From contig NZ_JBFAPP010000021.1 in assembly GCF_040676775.1 (NCBI RefSeq), forward strand, positions 81,875 to 145,874: a DNA stretch of 64,000 bases. The letters run 5' to 3'. Origin of the DNA: Micromonospora_G sp040676775. GTDB lineage: Bacteria > Actinomycetota > Actinomycetes > Mycobacteriales > Micromonosporaceae. Below, piece by piece: positions 1-7,607 of this stretch. The number at the start of each line of letters is the position of its first letter. Within the stretch, counting starts at the first letter, position 1. Below the pieces are notes generated by a model. The model worked only from the letters and a program-made list of their open reading frames with translations, did no database searches and was not told the DNA's origin. The position numbers and the translations under genes were made by a program.

Positions 1-390
1 GGCGAGCTGGTCGAGACCGCTGATGATGCCGCCGGCCAGGTCACCGCCACCGAAGGCGGCCACCATGGACAGTGCGGCCAGCTTGGCGTCCCGGTCCGGG
101 ATCCGCTTGCGGGCCTCGGCGCCGGTGACCACCTCCAGCAACCGCTGGTTCGGCGAGACGGCGATCAGGACCGACCGGGCCGGCTCGGCGAGCTGGTCCA
201 GCAGCCGCACCGCGTGCTCGCGTACGGGCTCGTCGAGCGCGCCGACGTAGACCGTGAAGACCAACTCGCTGCCCTGGTCGGCGAGGCGGAGCGCCTCGTC
301 GATGCGGAGCAGTTGGCGGGTCGAGAACGGGCCGTCGAGCACGTCCGGGTGACCGCTCGGCTCCGGCTGTGCCGGGCTGTACTCCGTCAT
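1..390 (-). CDS. DUF5130-type conserved actinobacterial protein (3' end cut by window edge)
   Basis: The gene begins at the ATG at 388-390 and is still open at base 1, giving 130 visible codons. The visible protein starts MTEYSPAQPEPSG and contains FTVYVGALDEPVREHAVRL and SVLIAVSPNQRLLEVVTG, followed by an alpha-helical stretch. This pattern matches the DUF5130 family of Actinobacteria, which has a TPM-like fold and no assigned reaction. No signal peptide is visible at the start. It lies 7 bases downstream of the small membrane-protein gene on the same strand, so the two are probably co-transcribed. The family assignment is from memory of the motif pattern. Confidence 0.7.
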   Translation of the reverse strand, partial: MTEYSPAQPEPSGHPDVLDGPFSTRQLLRIDEALRLADQGSELVFTVYVGALDEPVREHAVRLLDQLAEPARSVLIAVSPNQRLLEVVTGAEARKRIPDRDAKLAALSMVAAFGGGDLAGGIISGLDQLA

Positions 391-397
391 GGTCTGC

Positions 398-712
398 TCA
401 CCACCGGTCACTTGCGCCTCCCGTTGTGCCCGCCTGACTCGGCGTACCCGTGGTCTCGGTCTCCGCGCCGGTCAGCTCGGCGGCCCGGCCGCTGCCCCGC
501 AGGGCCGCGGCGGCCGATCCGGCCAGGTTCTCCGGCGCGGACAGGAACCAGACCGGGGTGAAGTCGAATGGCCGTCCCGGCCGATACCGTCGAGCACTCC
601 GTCCGCCGCTACCGGCGAGCGCCAGCAAGGCGATCACCAGCACCACGGCGGCCGGGATCCCGACGAAATACAGCAAGGTGTCGGTAACCGTCCACTGCTC
701 GGTAGCAGACAA
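398..712 (-). CDS. Small single-pass membrane protein, CtaJ-like
   Basis: This is a protein of about 104 residues with one N-terminal membrane helix (LLYFVGIPAAVVLVIALLAL). A basic segment, RRYRPGRPFDFTPVWFLSA, follows, and the C-terminal tail is low in complexity. The layout of a TVxDTLLYFVGIP helix followed by YRPGxPFxFxPVWF resembles the small actinobacterial aa3-oxidase subunit CtaJ. That identification is tentative because the protein is short. Two TTG codons, at 718 and 712, could start it. I prefer 712 because GGGAG lies 8 bases upstream. It probably forms a transcription unit with the DUF5130 gene. A SURF1 oxidase-assembly gene at 28.1 kb in the same window is consistent with, but does not prove, a respiratory role. 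Confidence 0.6.
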   Translation of the reverse strand: MSATEQWTVTDTLLYFVGIPAAVVLVIALLALAGSGGRSARRYRPGRPFDFTPVWFLSAPENLAGSAAAALRGSGRAAELTGAETETTGTPSQAGTTGGASDRW

Positions 713-982
713 CCTCAACGCTCCCAGGCGTGATAGGGACCAAACACCCGGCCCAGGGTTGGGCGGCCAGGCTGCCGGTCCGCTCCGACTCAGACGTTGT
801 CAACGGTATCGGAGTGCGGCACGCCGCGTATCTCGGGGTGGCGATCCCACCCGCCGCTGACCTGCGTGCGGTACGGCGACGACGGCGTGGATCGGCCCTC
901 GTCGCCGTATCGTGGACGGGTTTGCGCGCATCGCGGACAACCGGACACCGGCCGGCAGCCGATGCGATACCGCCCGGCCGGG

Positions 983-2254
983 CTACTCCCCGACGGTACG
1001 GGCGAGCGCGTCGGCGAGCCGCCAGCAGTCGTGGTACGTCGAGTAGAGCGGAACCGGTGCGGCCCGGATCACGTCCGGCTCGCGTGAGTCGGTGAACACA
1101 CCGTGCTCGAACCGGAGCCGTCGGGCCAGCTCGGCGGCACTGCCCCGGCCGATCCGCAGCGAGAGCTGGGCGCCACGCCGTTGCGGGTCGCGCGGGGTCA
1201 GCACGCTGATCGGCCGGGTCGCGACCACCTCGTCGAGCAGGCGTTGCGCGTACGCGGTCAGGCGGATGCTCCGTTCGCGCAGCGCGTCCATGCCGACGGA
1301 GTCGAACAGTTCCAGCGAGGTCCGGACCGGACCCATGGCCAGGATCGGCGGGTTGGAGATCTGCCAGGCGTCGGCGGTGGCCGGTGGCCGGATCTCCGCC
1401 GTCATCTCGAACCGGGTCGCCGGCTCGTTGCCCCACCAGCCGTCGAACCGGGGCAGGTCGGCCTTGCCGAGGTGCCGCTCGTGCACGAACGCGGCGGCCA
1501 CCGAGCCCGGCCCCGAGTTCAGGTACTTGTAGGTGCACCAGGCGGCGAAGTCCACGTCCCAGTCGTGCAGCCGCAACGGCACGTTGCCGGCGGCGTGGGC
1601 GAGGTCCCAACCCACCACCGCCCCGGCGGCGTGACCGGCCCGGGTGATCGCCTCGATGTCCATCAGCTCGCCGGTGAGGTAGTTCACCCCGCCGAGCAGC
1701 ACCAGCGCGACCCGGTCGCCCTCCCGGTCGAGGTAGTCGAGCACGTCGGAGGTGCGCAGGTTCTCCTCGCCCGGTCGGGCGCGCAGCCGTACCACCGTGT
1801 CGTCGGGGTCGAGGCCGTGGAAGGCGGCCTGGCTGCGGACCGCGTAGCTGTCCGACGGGAACGCGCTGTCCTCGATGACGATCCGGGTGCGGTCGCCGGA
1901 AGGCCGGTAGAACGAGACCATCAGCAGGTGCAGGTTGACCGTGAGGGTGTTCATCACCACGGTCTCCGCCGGGAGCGCGCCGACCAGTCGCGCGGCCGGG
2001 CCGGTGAGCAACCCGACGTACGGGGTCCAGGGGCGGGCGCCCTCGAAGTGGCCCTCGATCGCCAGCCCCGCCCACTTGTCCAGCTCTTCCAGCAGCTCGG
2101 TACGGGTCGCCCGGGGCTGGAGGCCGAGGGAGTTGCCGACCAGGTACGCGCTGTCGGCGTACCGGCCGCCCTCGGCCGACGGGATCAGGAACAGGTCCCG
2201 GTGTCCCGGGTCGGCGGCGTCGAGACGGTGGGCTTCTTCTTCGGCAGCGTGCAT
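983..2254 (-). CDS. kynU: Kynureninase
   Basis: This is a PLP-dependent hydrolase that cleaves kynurenine to anthranilate and alanine, or 3-hydroxykynurenine to 3-hydroxyanthranilate. It is cytosolic. Fold-type I features are visible: YLVGNSLGLQP near the N-terminus, the region WDLAHAAGNVPL, and TYKYLNSGPG, whose lysine should carry PLP. FDGWWGNEPATRFEM and a C-terminal RAAPVPLYSTYHDCWRL follow. At 423 residues from the ATG at 2254 the length is normal. The frame is open further upstream to a GTG at 2335 that would overlap the end of kynA. I chose 2254 because the homologous region begins there (MHAAEEEAHRLDAADPG), but no strong ribosome site decides it. It lies downstream of kynA on the same strand. 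No formamidase gene is visible nearby to complete the three-step route. Confidence 0.92.
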   Translation of the reverse strand: MHAAEEEAHRLDAADPGHRDLFLIPSAEGGRYADSAYLVGNSLGLQPRATRTELLEELDKWAGLAIEGHFEGARPWTPYVGLLTGPAARLVGALPAETVVMNTLTVNLHLLMVSFYRPSGDRTRIVIEDSAFPSDSYAVRSQAAFHGLDPDDTVVRLRARPGEENLRTSDVLDYLDREGDRVALVLLGGVNYLTGELMDIEAITRAGHAAGAVVGWDLAHAAGNVPLRLHDWDVDFAAWCTYKYLNSGPGSVAAAFVHERHLGKADLPRFDGWWGNEPATRFEMTAEIRPPATADAWQISNPPILAMGPVRTSLELFDSVGMDALRERSIRLTAYAQRLLDEVVATRPISVLTPRDPQRRGAQLSLRIGRGSAAELARRLRFEHGVFTDSREPDVIRAAPVPLYSTYHDCWRLADALARTVGE

Positions 2255-2310
2255 CTGTGCGTCCACTTCACGAAAGGGGTGGTTCCGGTTCCCGGGCGGT
2301 CGTCCACTCG

Positions 2311-3237
2311 TCACATCAGCGTGCGGGCCGACCACAGCTCCGGGAAGACCGTACGGGCCATGCTCCGTTGCAGCCAGGCCACGCCACCCGAGCCACCGGT
2401 GCCGGCCTTCGCGCCCATCGCCCGCTGGGTCGCCTTCAGGTGCTGGTAACGCCAGTCGCCGAACTGCTCGCCGACCTCGGCCAGTGCCTCGCCGAGCATC
2501 CGCAGGTGGTTGTCCGGGCCGGTGTCCCGGTAGATCTCGACCCAGGCCAGTTCGACCGCCGGGTCCGGCTCGGCCGGTTCGGTGAGGTCCCGGTCGAGCA
2601 ACGCGGCCGGCAGGGCGAAGCCGCGGCGGTCGAGCAGCACCAGCACCTCGTCCCAGAGGCTCGGGGCGTGCAGGGCGTCGACCAGGGCCTCGTACACGGC
2701 CGGCTGGCGGCGGAACGGGCGGACCAGGGAGGCGGTCTTCAGGCCGAGCAGGAACTCCAACTGGCGGTACATCGCGGACTGGAAGCCGGAGCCCTCGCCG
2801 AGCAGGTCGCGGAACTTGTTGAAGTCGGCCGGGGTCATCCAGCGCAGGCCGTGCCAGGCCGCGTTCAGCCCCTCCAGGTGCAGCGCCGCCCGGCGCAGCG
2901 AGGGCAGCGCGCCCCAGACGTCGTCGTCGCGCAGCCGCTCTCTGGTCTCGCGCAGCTCGAAGCAGGTCAGCCCGAAGTAGAGCTCCATGATCTGGCTGGT
3001 CATCAGGAACGACATCTCGCCCGGATCCTTGCTCAGCGTTTGCTGCAACGTGTGCAGGGTGCTGGCGTGCACGTACGCGTCGTACGGCGTCCGGTCGGCG
3101 AACTCCAGCGTCGGCTCGCCCGCGTTGGCGACCGCCCGGGCGGCCCGCTCGTCGGCGTTCACCGTACGGATCACCGCGTTGGTCGGGGCCGGGTCACCGG
3201 CCACCACCGCCGCTGTCCCGCGCTCTGTGTGCCTCAT
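2311..3237 (-). CDS. kynA: Tryptophan 2,3-dioxygenase
   Basis: This haem dioxygenase opens the indole ring of L-tryptophan to N-formylkynurenine, the first step of the kynurenine pathway. Family motifs are clear: TPYDAYVHASTLHTLQQ, FLMTSQIMELYFGL (active-site helix), RAALHLEGLNAAWHGLRWM, and TPADFNKFRDLLGEGSGFQ with the substrate-binding and haem-pocket region. At 308 residues it is slightly longer than the usual 280 or so, because of an N-terminal extension of about 40 residues before the conserved core. The ATG at 3237 is supported by AAAGGGGA about 7 bases upstream. It is the first gene of a kynA-kynU unit and is divergent from an Lrp/AsnC-type gene, which is probably its regulator. Confidence 0.93.
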   Translation of the reverse strand: MRHTERGTAAVVAGDPAPTNAVIRTVNADERAARAVANAGEPTLEFADRTPYDAYVHASTLHTLQQTLSKDPGEMSFLMTSQIMELYFGLTCFELRETRERLRDDDVWGALPSLRRAALHLEGLNAAWHGLRWMTPADFNKFRDLLGEGSGFQSAMYRQLEFLLGLKTASLVRPFRRQPAVYEALVDALHAPSLWDEVLVLLDRRGFALPAALLDRDLTEPAEPDPAVELAWVEIYRDTGPDNHLRMLGEALAEVGEQFGDWRYQHLKATQRAMGAKAGTGGSGGVAWLQRSMARTVFPELWSARTLM

Positions 3238-3317
3238 CGCCGGTCCCCTTTCCGTCCGTCGGCGCAGCTTCCCGTCGGCCTGACGTCATGATCTCCCCGA
3301 CGGGCGCCCGTACGGAA

Positions 3318-3333
3318 TGCCGAACCAACGGCA
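3318..3333. promoter_or_regulatory. Candidate operator between kynA and the Lrp-type gene
   Basis: The inverted repeat TGCCG-aaccaa-CGGCA lies in the divergent intergenic region, about 80 bases from either start. A second interrupted repeat (TTCGA/TTCGA with flanking CCC/GGG) follows at about 3343-3363. Lrp-family proteins bind imperfect palindromes of this size, but assignment to the neighbouring regulator is inferred from position only. Confidence 0.35.
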
Positions 3334-3403
3334 CCTAGACGTTTCGACCCTCCGGTTCGAGGGCTAGTTTGGGAAATCACCTCACGAAGGAAAGGTGTGT
3401 GGC

Positions 3404-3856
3404 GTGGACGACATGGACTGGGCACTGCTGCGCGAGTTGCAGGCCGACGCCCGGCTCTCGTTCAGCGAGCTGTCCCGCCGGGTGCACCTGTCCCCACCGG
3501 CGGTCGCCGAGCGGGTACGCCGACTGGAGGAGGCCGGGGTGGTAACCGGCTACCACGCCCATGTCGACCTGGCCCGCGCCGGCCGCAGTGTGGTGGCGCT
3601 GATCCGGATGTCCTGTTACGGCCCCCGCTGCATCCTGCGCGACCCGTCGGTGACCGGTTGGCCGGAAGTGCTGGAGATACACCGGATCACCGGTGACGCG
3701 TGCAGTGTGCTGAAGGTCGCGGCCGGGTCGATCGACGCGTTCGAGCAGGTGATCGACCGGCTCGCCCCGTACGGGCAGCCGTCGAGCACGATGGTGCTCT
3801 CGTCCCCGCTGAACTGGCACCCGGTGACACCGCTGCCGGAGCAGTCGACCCCCTGA
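3404..3856 (+). CDS. Lrp/AsnC family regulator, probable controller of kynA-kynU
   Basis: This is a 150-residue transcription factor. An N-terminal winged HTH (LLRELQADARLSFSELSRRV, then HLSPPAVAERVRRLEEAGVV) is followed by the alpha-beta RAM ligand domain (VVALIRMSC ... EVLEIHRITGDACSVLKVAAGS). The family typically senses amino acids or their derivatives. Divergent orientation from kynA-kynU points to tryptophan or kynurenine as the likely ligand; kynurenine-responsive Lrp-type regulators (KynR) are known beside kyn genes in proteobacteria. I chose the GTG at 3404 because AAGGAAAGG ends 8 bases upstream. An in-frame GTG at 3395 falls inside that ribosome site. Confidence 0.88.
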   Translation: MDDMDWALLRELQADARLSFSELSRRVHLSPPAVAERVRRLEEAGVVTGYHAHVDLARAGRSVVALIRMSCYGPRCILRDPSVTGWPEVLEIHRITGDACSVLKVAAGSIDAFEQVIDRLAPYGQPSSTMVLSSPLNWHPVTPLPEQSTP

Positions 3857-3983
3857 GCCGCAGCCGAGGGCCCGGTGGCGCCGACCGACCTCGCGATCCG
3901 GCGTGATTCGCGGAGCCGGGTGGGAACACCCTGAGCGACGCGGACCACGCGGTGGCCGGCCGGATGGCCGGAAGGGGGAGGTC

Positions 3984-4511
3984 ATGCAGGGTCGATCAGC
4001 AGTACGTCGAGCGCTCCTCTCGACGGCCGGGGTGATCGCACTGGCCGCACCGGCGGCGCCGGCCGAGGCGGCGCCGACCCCGACGCCGATGCAGAGCGGC
4101 AACGCCTTCGTGGAGGTCACCCCGAACACCGCCCAACCGGGCACTCGGGTGAACATCCGGGCCAGTTGCGACCAGGCCAACAACAACCAGGCGACGGTGG
4201 ACTCGCAGGCGTTCGGCCGGGTGGTCGTACGACCCAACAACGGCTTCCTCACCGGGGCGGTCACCATTCCGGGCAACCGGGCGCCGGGCACCTTCGACGT
4301 GAACCTGAACTGCCCGAACGGTAATACCGCGCACACCACCCTGACCGTGGTGAACATGAGCAAGCCGACCCAGGGTCCGGCCACCGGCGGTGGCGGTACG
4401 GCGGGCGGCTTCGGTGGTCCCGTGGTGCTGGCCGGTGGCATCGCCGTGATCGTGCTCGGCGGCGGACTCTGGCTGTTCAGCGCGCGTCGCCGGCCCTCGA
4501 CGGGCCCCTGA
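3984..4511 (+). CDS. Secreted, membrane-anchored protein beside a sortase
   Basis: This 175-residue protein has a typical signal peptide (basic MQGRSAVRRALLS, hydrophobic core, AEAAP cleavage region). It has a beta-rich extracellular domain (VEVTPNTAQPGTRVNIRASC ... TFDVNLNCPNG) with two cysteines, a Gly-rich linker, a C-terminal membrane helix (VVLAGGIAVIVLGGGLWLF) and a basic tail ARRRPS. The architecture is that of a sortase substrate, but no LPXTG-like pentapeptide is evident before the helix. AAGGGGGAG lies just upstream of the ATG at 3984. The sortase gene starts 12 bases after its stop, so the pair is co-transcribed. The function is unknown; an exported surface protein handled by the adjacent sortase is the best inference. 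Confidence 0.75.
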   Translation: MQGRSAVRRALLSTAGVIALAAPAAPAEAAPTPTPMQSGNAFVEVTPNTAQPGTRVNIRASCDQANNNQATVDSQAFGRVVVRPNNGFLTGAVTIPGNRAPGTFDVNLNCPNGNTAHTTLTVVNMSKPTQGPATGGGGTAGGFGGPVVLAGGIAVIVLGGGLWLFSARRRPSTGP

Positions 4512-4523
4512 GTCAGCGGGCCG

Positions 4524-5372
4524 ATGGGCGGTCGCCTCGCGCCGGTCCGGGCGGCGCACAGCCGGGTGTGCCGCCTCGCCGCGCGGCTCGCCAACGAGGC
4601 GTCGGCGGCGAGCATCGTCACCCCGGACACCGCCGACCGCACCGCGCCCGGAACGCTGCGCCCCGACCCGAACGCAACGGCCCGTGCCGTCGGAACCGCC
4701 CGGGCGGCCGGTACGGTCCGGCCGCCCGGTCAGCGGGTCACCCGCGGTCGCCAACTACGGCGACGCCCCGGGCCGATACCGATCATCATCGTGCTGATGG
4801 GCCTGATCATCACCGGGTTCGGTGTGCAGTACGTGACCGGCACCAACTTCCTGCCCGGTTTCAGCTCCGGCAGCCGCCCGCCGCCGCGCAAGTTCCCGGT
4901 CATGGAACCGAGCCCGCCGACCGCCGTCTCGATCCGCTCGCTGGACGTGCGAGCGCGCGTACACCGGGTCGGGATCGCACCGGACGGTTCGATCGCCGTA
5001 CCGCCGCCCGACCGTTACCAGGAGGCCGGCTGGTACGACCAGAGCCCCACCCCCGGCCAGTACGGCCCGTCGGTCATCGTCGGCCATGTCGACACCCGGA
5101 CCGGTCCGGCGGTCTTCCACGACCTGGCCGACATCCGGCCCGGCGCCCAGATCGAGGTCACCCGGATGGACCGCTCGGTGGCCGTCTTCGAGGTGAATTC
5201 GGTGCAGCGGTACGACAAGGCAGAACTCCCCACCGACCGGGTGTTCGACGACTTCAACCGCCCCGGCCTGCGCCTGATCACCTGCGGTGGTCGCTGGGTG
5301 GGCGGCGCGACCGGGTACGCCGACAACGTGGTGGTGTTCGCCTCACTGGTCTCCGCCCGACCACCCAGGTGA
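4524..5372 (+). CDS. Sortase family transpeptidase (class E/F-like)
   Basis: This predicted membrane-bound cysteine transpeptidase joins surface proteins to the cell envelope. A disordered Ala/Arg/Pro-rich N-terminus is followed by a single membrane helix (IPIIIVLMGLIITGFGVQYV) and then an extracellular sortase barrel. The visible catalytic residues are His188 in VIVGHVDTRTG and Cys254 in LRLITCGGRW. The C-terminal YADNVVVFASL resembles actinobacterial class F enzymes. The third residue (Arg) is not obvious by eye. At 282 residues it is longer than most because of the roughly 80-residue cytoplasmic extension, so the true start may be further downstream. It lies 12 bases after the gene for a membrane-anchored secreted protein, its likely substrate or partner. 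Confidence 0.85.
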   Translation: MGGRLAPVRAAHSRVCRLAARLANEASAASIVTPDTADRTAPGTLRPDPNATARAVGTARAAGTVRPPGQRVTRGRQLRRRPGPIPIIIVLMGLIITGFGVQYVTGTNFLPGFSSGSRPPPRKFPVMEPSPPTAVSIRSLDVRARVHRVGIAPDGSIAVPPPDRYQEAGWYDQSPTPGQYGPSVIVGHVDTRTGPAVFHDLADIRPGAQIEVTRMDRSVAVFEVNSVQRYDKAELPTDRVFDDFNRPGLRLITCGGRWVGGATGYADNVVVFASLVSARPPR

Positions 5373-5414
5373 GCCATCCGACCGCCGGGGGGATCCGGAC
5401 GAGCGCGAGCTGGC

Positions 5415-5951
5415 TCAGGCGGCCAGGTCGGCTTCGCGCAGGTCGAGCCAGTCGGCCCAGCGCGGGTCGGGCGCCCGGTGGCCGAGCACCCGCCAGGCCG
5501 TACCCTTCGGCGGGGCCGGCAGGGCGTGCAGCCGCCAGCCCAACTCGGCCGGGGTCTTGTCACCCTTGCTGTGGTTGCACTTGGCGCAGGCCGCCACGAC
5601 GTTCTCCCAGGCGTGCCGGCCGCCCCGGCTGCGCGGGAAGACGTGGTCGATGGTCTCGGCCGGACCCCGGCAGTAGGCGCACCGCCAGCCGTCCCGGGCG
5701 AAGATCGCCCGACGGGAGAGGCCGACGTGGCTGCGGTACGGCACCCGTACGAAGCGGGTCAGGCGGACCACCGAGGGAACCGGCAGCGAGTTGCGGGCGC
5801 TGTGCAGCATGCCCTCGCCGTCGGCGACACAGACTGCCTTCGCGGAGAGCACGAGAATCGCGGCTCGACGCACCGAAACGACACACAGTGGCTCATACGT
5901 AGCGTTGAGCACCAACGAGCCGGAGCCCACCGTGGGTCGTATGTCAGGCAT
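5415..5951 (-). CDS. HNH endonuclease family protein
   Basis: This 178-residue cytosolic protein has a C-terminal HNH domain. RRAIFARDGWRCAYC is followed by ETIDHVFPRSRGG (catalytic DH), WENVVAACAKCNHSKGD (second zinc CxxC and Asn/His) and KTPAELGW. The N-terminal part (LVLNATYEPLCVVSVRRA) is typical of the stand-alone HNH proteins that are widespread and chromosomal in Actinobacteria. Their substrate is not known, and they are usually not restriction enzymes. I chose the ATG at 5951 because GGGAGGG lies 8 bases upstream; an open extension reaches 5996. It is convergent with the sortase gene. Confidence 0.88.
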   Translation of the reverse strand: MPDIRPTVGSGSLVLNATYEPLCVVSVRRAAILVLSAKAVCVADGEGMLHSARNSLPVPSVVRLTRFVRVPYRSHVGLSRRAIFARDGWRCAYCRGPAETIDHVFPRSRGGRHAWENVVAACAKCNHSKGDKTPAELGWRLHALPAPPKGTAWRVLGHRAPDPRWADWLDLREADLAA

Positions 5952-6276
5952 CGCGATCACCCTCCCGCGTTCTGTCTTGCTCCCCGCTCCTGTCATCTGC
6001 CGTGTGTCGACCGACGGCGCGGATCGTCACCGACCGCGGCCGACGCCGGCAGATCACCGGCGTCCGTGCGCCAATAGTCCCCGATAGGACCCCTGATTGC
6101 ACGTACTAATCCGGGGTCCCTCATGAAGCTTTTGTGTCGCGTGGCAGGATGACCGGTTCCGTCCGGTTAACCTGCGGCCCTTCCGGCGTACGCGCGCGCG
6201 GCACACAGAGCCTCCGGCGGCGTTCTGCGGCGGGGCGCCCGGCGACCGCGACCGGCGGTGCGGTACGAAAGCAGGC
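5952..6276. other. Intergenic region between HNH gene and MscS gene
   Basis: No gene is recognised in these 325 bases. They must hold the divergent promoters of the HNH and channel genes. One perfect hairpin is visible: GACGCCGG (6042-6049) and CCGGCGTC (6057-6064) with a 7-base loop, in the leader of the HNH gene. I cannot assign promoter boxes with confidence. Confidence 0.5.
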
Positions 6277-7335
6277 GTGAATCTCGCGATCCTGGCCGCC
6301 GTGCCGACACCGAGCCCGACGGTGACCTCGACCCCGCGCCCGAGCCAGAGCTGCCTGGACAGCTTCCTGTGCCGGGCGGTGCTGGACGCGACCGACACCC
6401 CCTGGTTCGCCGAGGGCAGCTACTACATCCTGATCAAGCCGCTGCGGATCATCGCGATCGTGCTGGTCGCGATGCTGATCCGGTGGCTGCTGCACCGGAC
6501 CATCAGCCGGCTGGTCGACGCCACCGCGGAGGGGGTGCCGACCGTACTCAAGCCGCTGCGGGAGCGGATCCCGACCGCCGCGGTCGACCCTGCCCTGGTC
6601 GTACCGGAGCGGCGGCGGCAACGGGCCGCTGCTATCGGCTCGGTGCTGCGCAGCCTGGTCACGGCGGTGGTCTTCGGGATCGCCGTACTGCTGGTGCTGA
6701 GCGAGCTGAGTTTCAACCTGGCGCCCCTGCTGGCCAGTGCCGGCATCGCCGGGGTGGCGCTCGGCTTCGGCGCCCAGACGCTGGTCAAGGACCTGATCGC
6801 CGGCCTGTTCATGCTGCTGGAGGACCAGTACGGGGTGGGCGACACGGTCGACCTCGGCGAGGCCACCGGTGTGGTGGAGGCGGTCGGCCTGCGGATCACC
6901 ACGATCCGGGACGGTCGGGGTGTGCTCTGGTACATCCGCAACGGCGAGATCATCCGGGTCGGCAACAAGAGCCAGGGCTGGGCCATGGTCGTGGTCGACA
7001 TGCCGATCGGCTTCGCCGGTACGGAGGAGGCGACCGCGGTGCTGCGTACCGCCGCGGCCTCGGTGGCGATGGACCCGGAACTCGCGCCCGAGATCGTCGA
7101 GGCGCCGGAGGTGCTCGGTGTCGAACAGGTGACGGTGGACGGCGCGGTGATCCGTACGGTGATCAAGACGACGGCGGACGGTCAGTTGCCGGTCGGCCGG
7201 GAGTTGCGTCGGCGGCTCGCCGAGGCGCTGGAGAACTCGGGTATCACCGCTCAGATCGCGGCCTCGCGGATGTACGTCCGGTCGCCGTCGCCGCCGCCGG
7301 AGGGACACGAGACGGGCCAGGGCGGGGCGACCTGA
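6277..7335 (+). CDS. MscS-family mechanosensitive ion channel
   Basis: This 352-residue inner-membrane channel would open on membrane tension to release solutes during hypo-osmotic shock. A short N-terminal periplasmic stretch is followed by helices near residues 48-66 (LIKPLRIIAIVLVAMLIRW) and 125-145 (LVTAVVFGIAVLLVLSEL). Next comes the pore-lining MscS helix (LLASAGIAGVALGFGAQTLV, then KDLIAGLFMLLEDQYGVGD). A beta domain (VEAVGLRITTIRDGRGVLWY) and an alpha-beta cytoplasmic domain follow. It starts at the GTG at 6277. It stands alone between the HNH gene and an MFS transporter gene. The trehalose-forming genes elsewhere in the window are a related osmotic function, but no direct link is shown. 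Confidence 0.9.
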   Translation: MNLAILAAVPTPSPTVTSTPRPSQSCLDSFLCRAVLDATDTPWFAEGSYYILIKPLRIIAIVLVAMLIRWLLHRTISRLVDATAEGVPTVLKPLRERIPTAAVDPALVVPERRRQRAAAIGSVLRSLVTAVVFGIAVLLVLSELSFNLAPLLASAGIAGVALGFGAQTLVKDLIAGLFMLLEDQYGVGDTVDLGEATGVVEAVGLRITTIRDGRGVLWYIRNGEIIRVGNKSQGWAMVVVDMPIGFAGTEEATAVLRTAAASVAMDPELAPEIVEAPEVLGVEQVTVDGAVIRTVIKTTADGQLPVGRELRRRLAEALENSGITAQIAASRMYVRSPSPPPEGHETGQGGAT

Positions 7336-7607
7336 GCGGGAGCCGGACCGGGCCGCGATTGCGCAATTCGGTGCCACCGGGGAGCAGGGGGTCGCGAACC
7401 ACACGGTTGGTCAGGTATCGTCCGTTCGTTCAGTCAACCATGCGACGATCTACCCATTCACACTAGCCAGATGTCTGACGATCGGGCAGAATCCGGGACA
7501 AGCTCCTCTCACAGCGTGACGAAGACAACGTTGCCCCCAACGTCTGACAAACGTTTCCCGACGGCTCCATCTTGAGTGGTCAGCGGTCGAGAACGATGGA
7601 GGCCCCC

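Noticed and set aside
609..2075. Long Arg/Gly-rich open frame on the minus strand (488 codons)
   Set aside because: It is the same-strand shifted frame of kynU; the product is an Arg/Pro/Gly-rich shadow typical of high-GC third-position bias, while kynU has clear family motifs.
7500..7570. Operator-like palindromes (CAACGTTG, AAACGTTT) before the MFS gene
   Set aside because: Short, different from each other, and there is no adjacent regulator gene; too weak to call a site.
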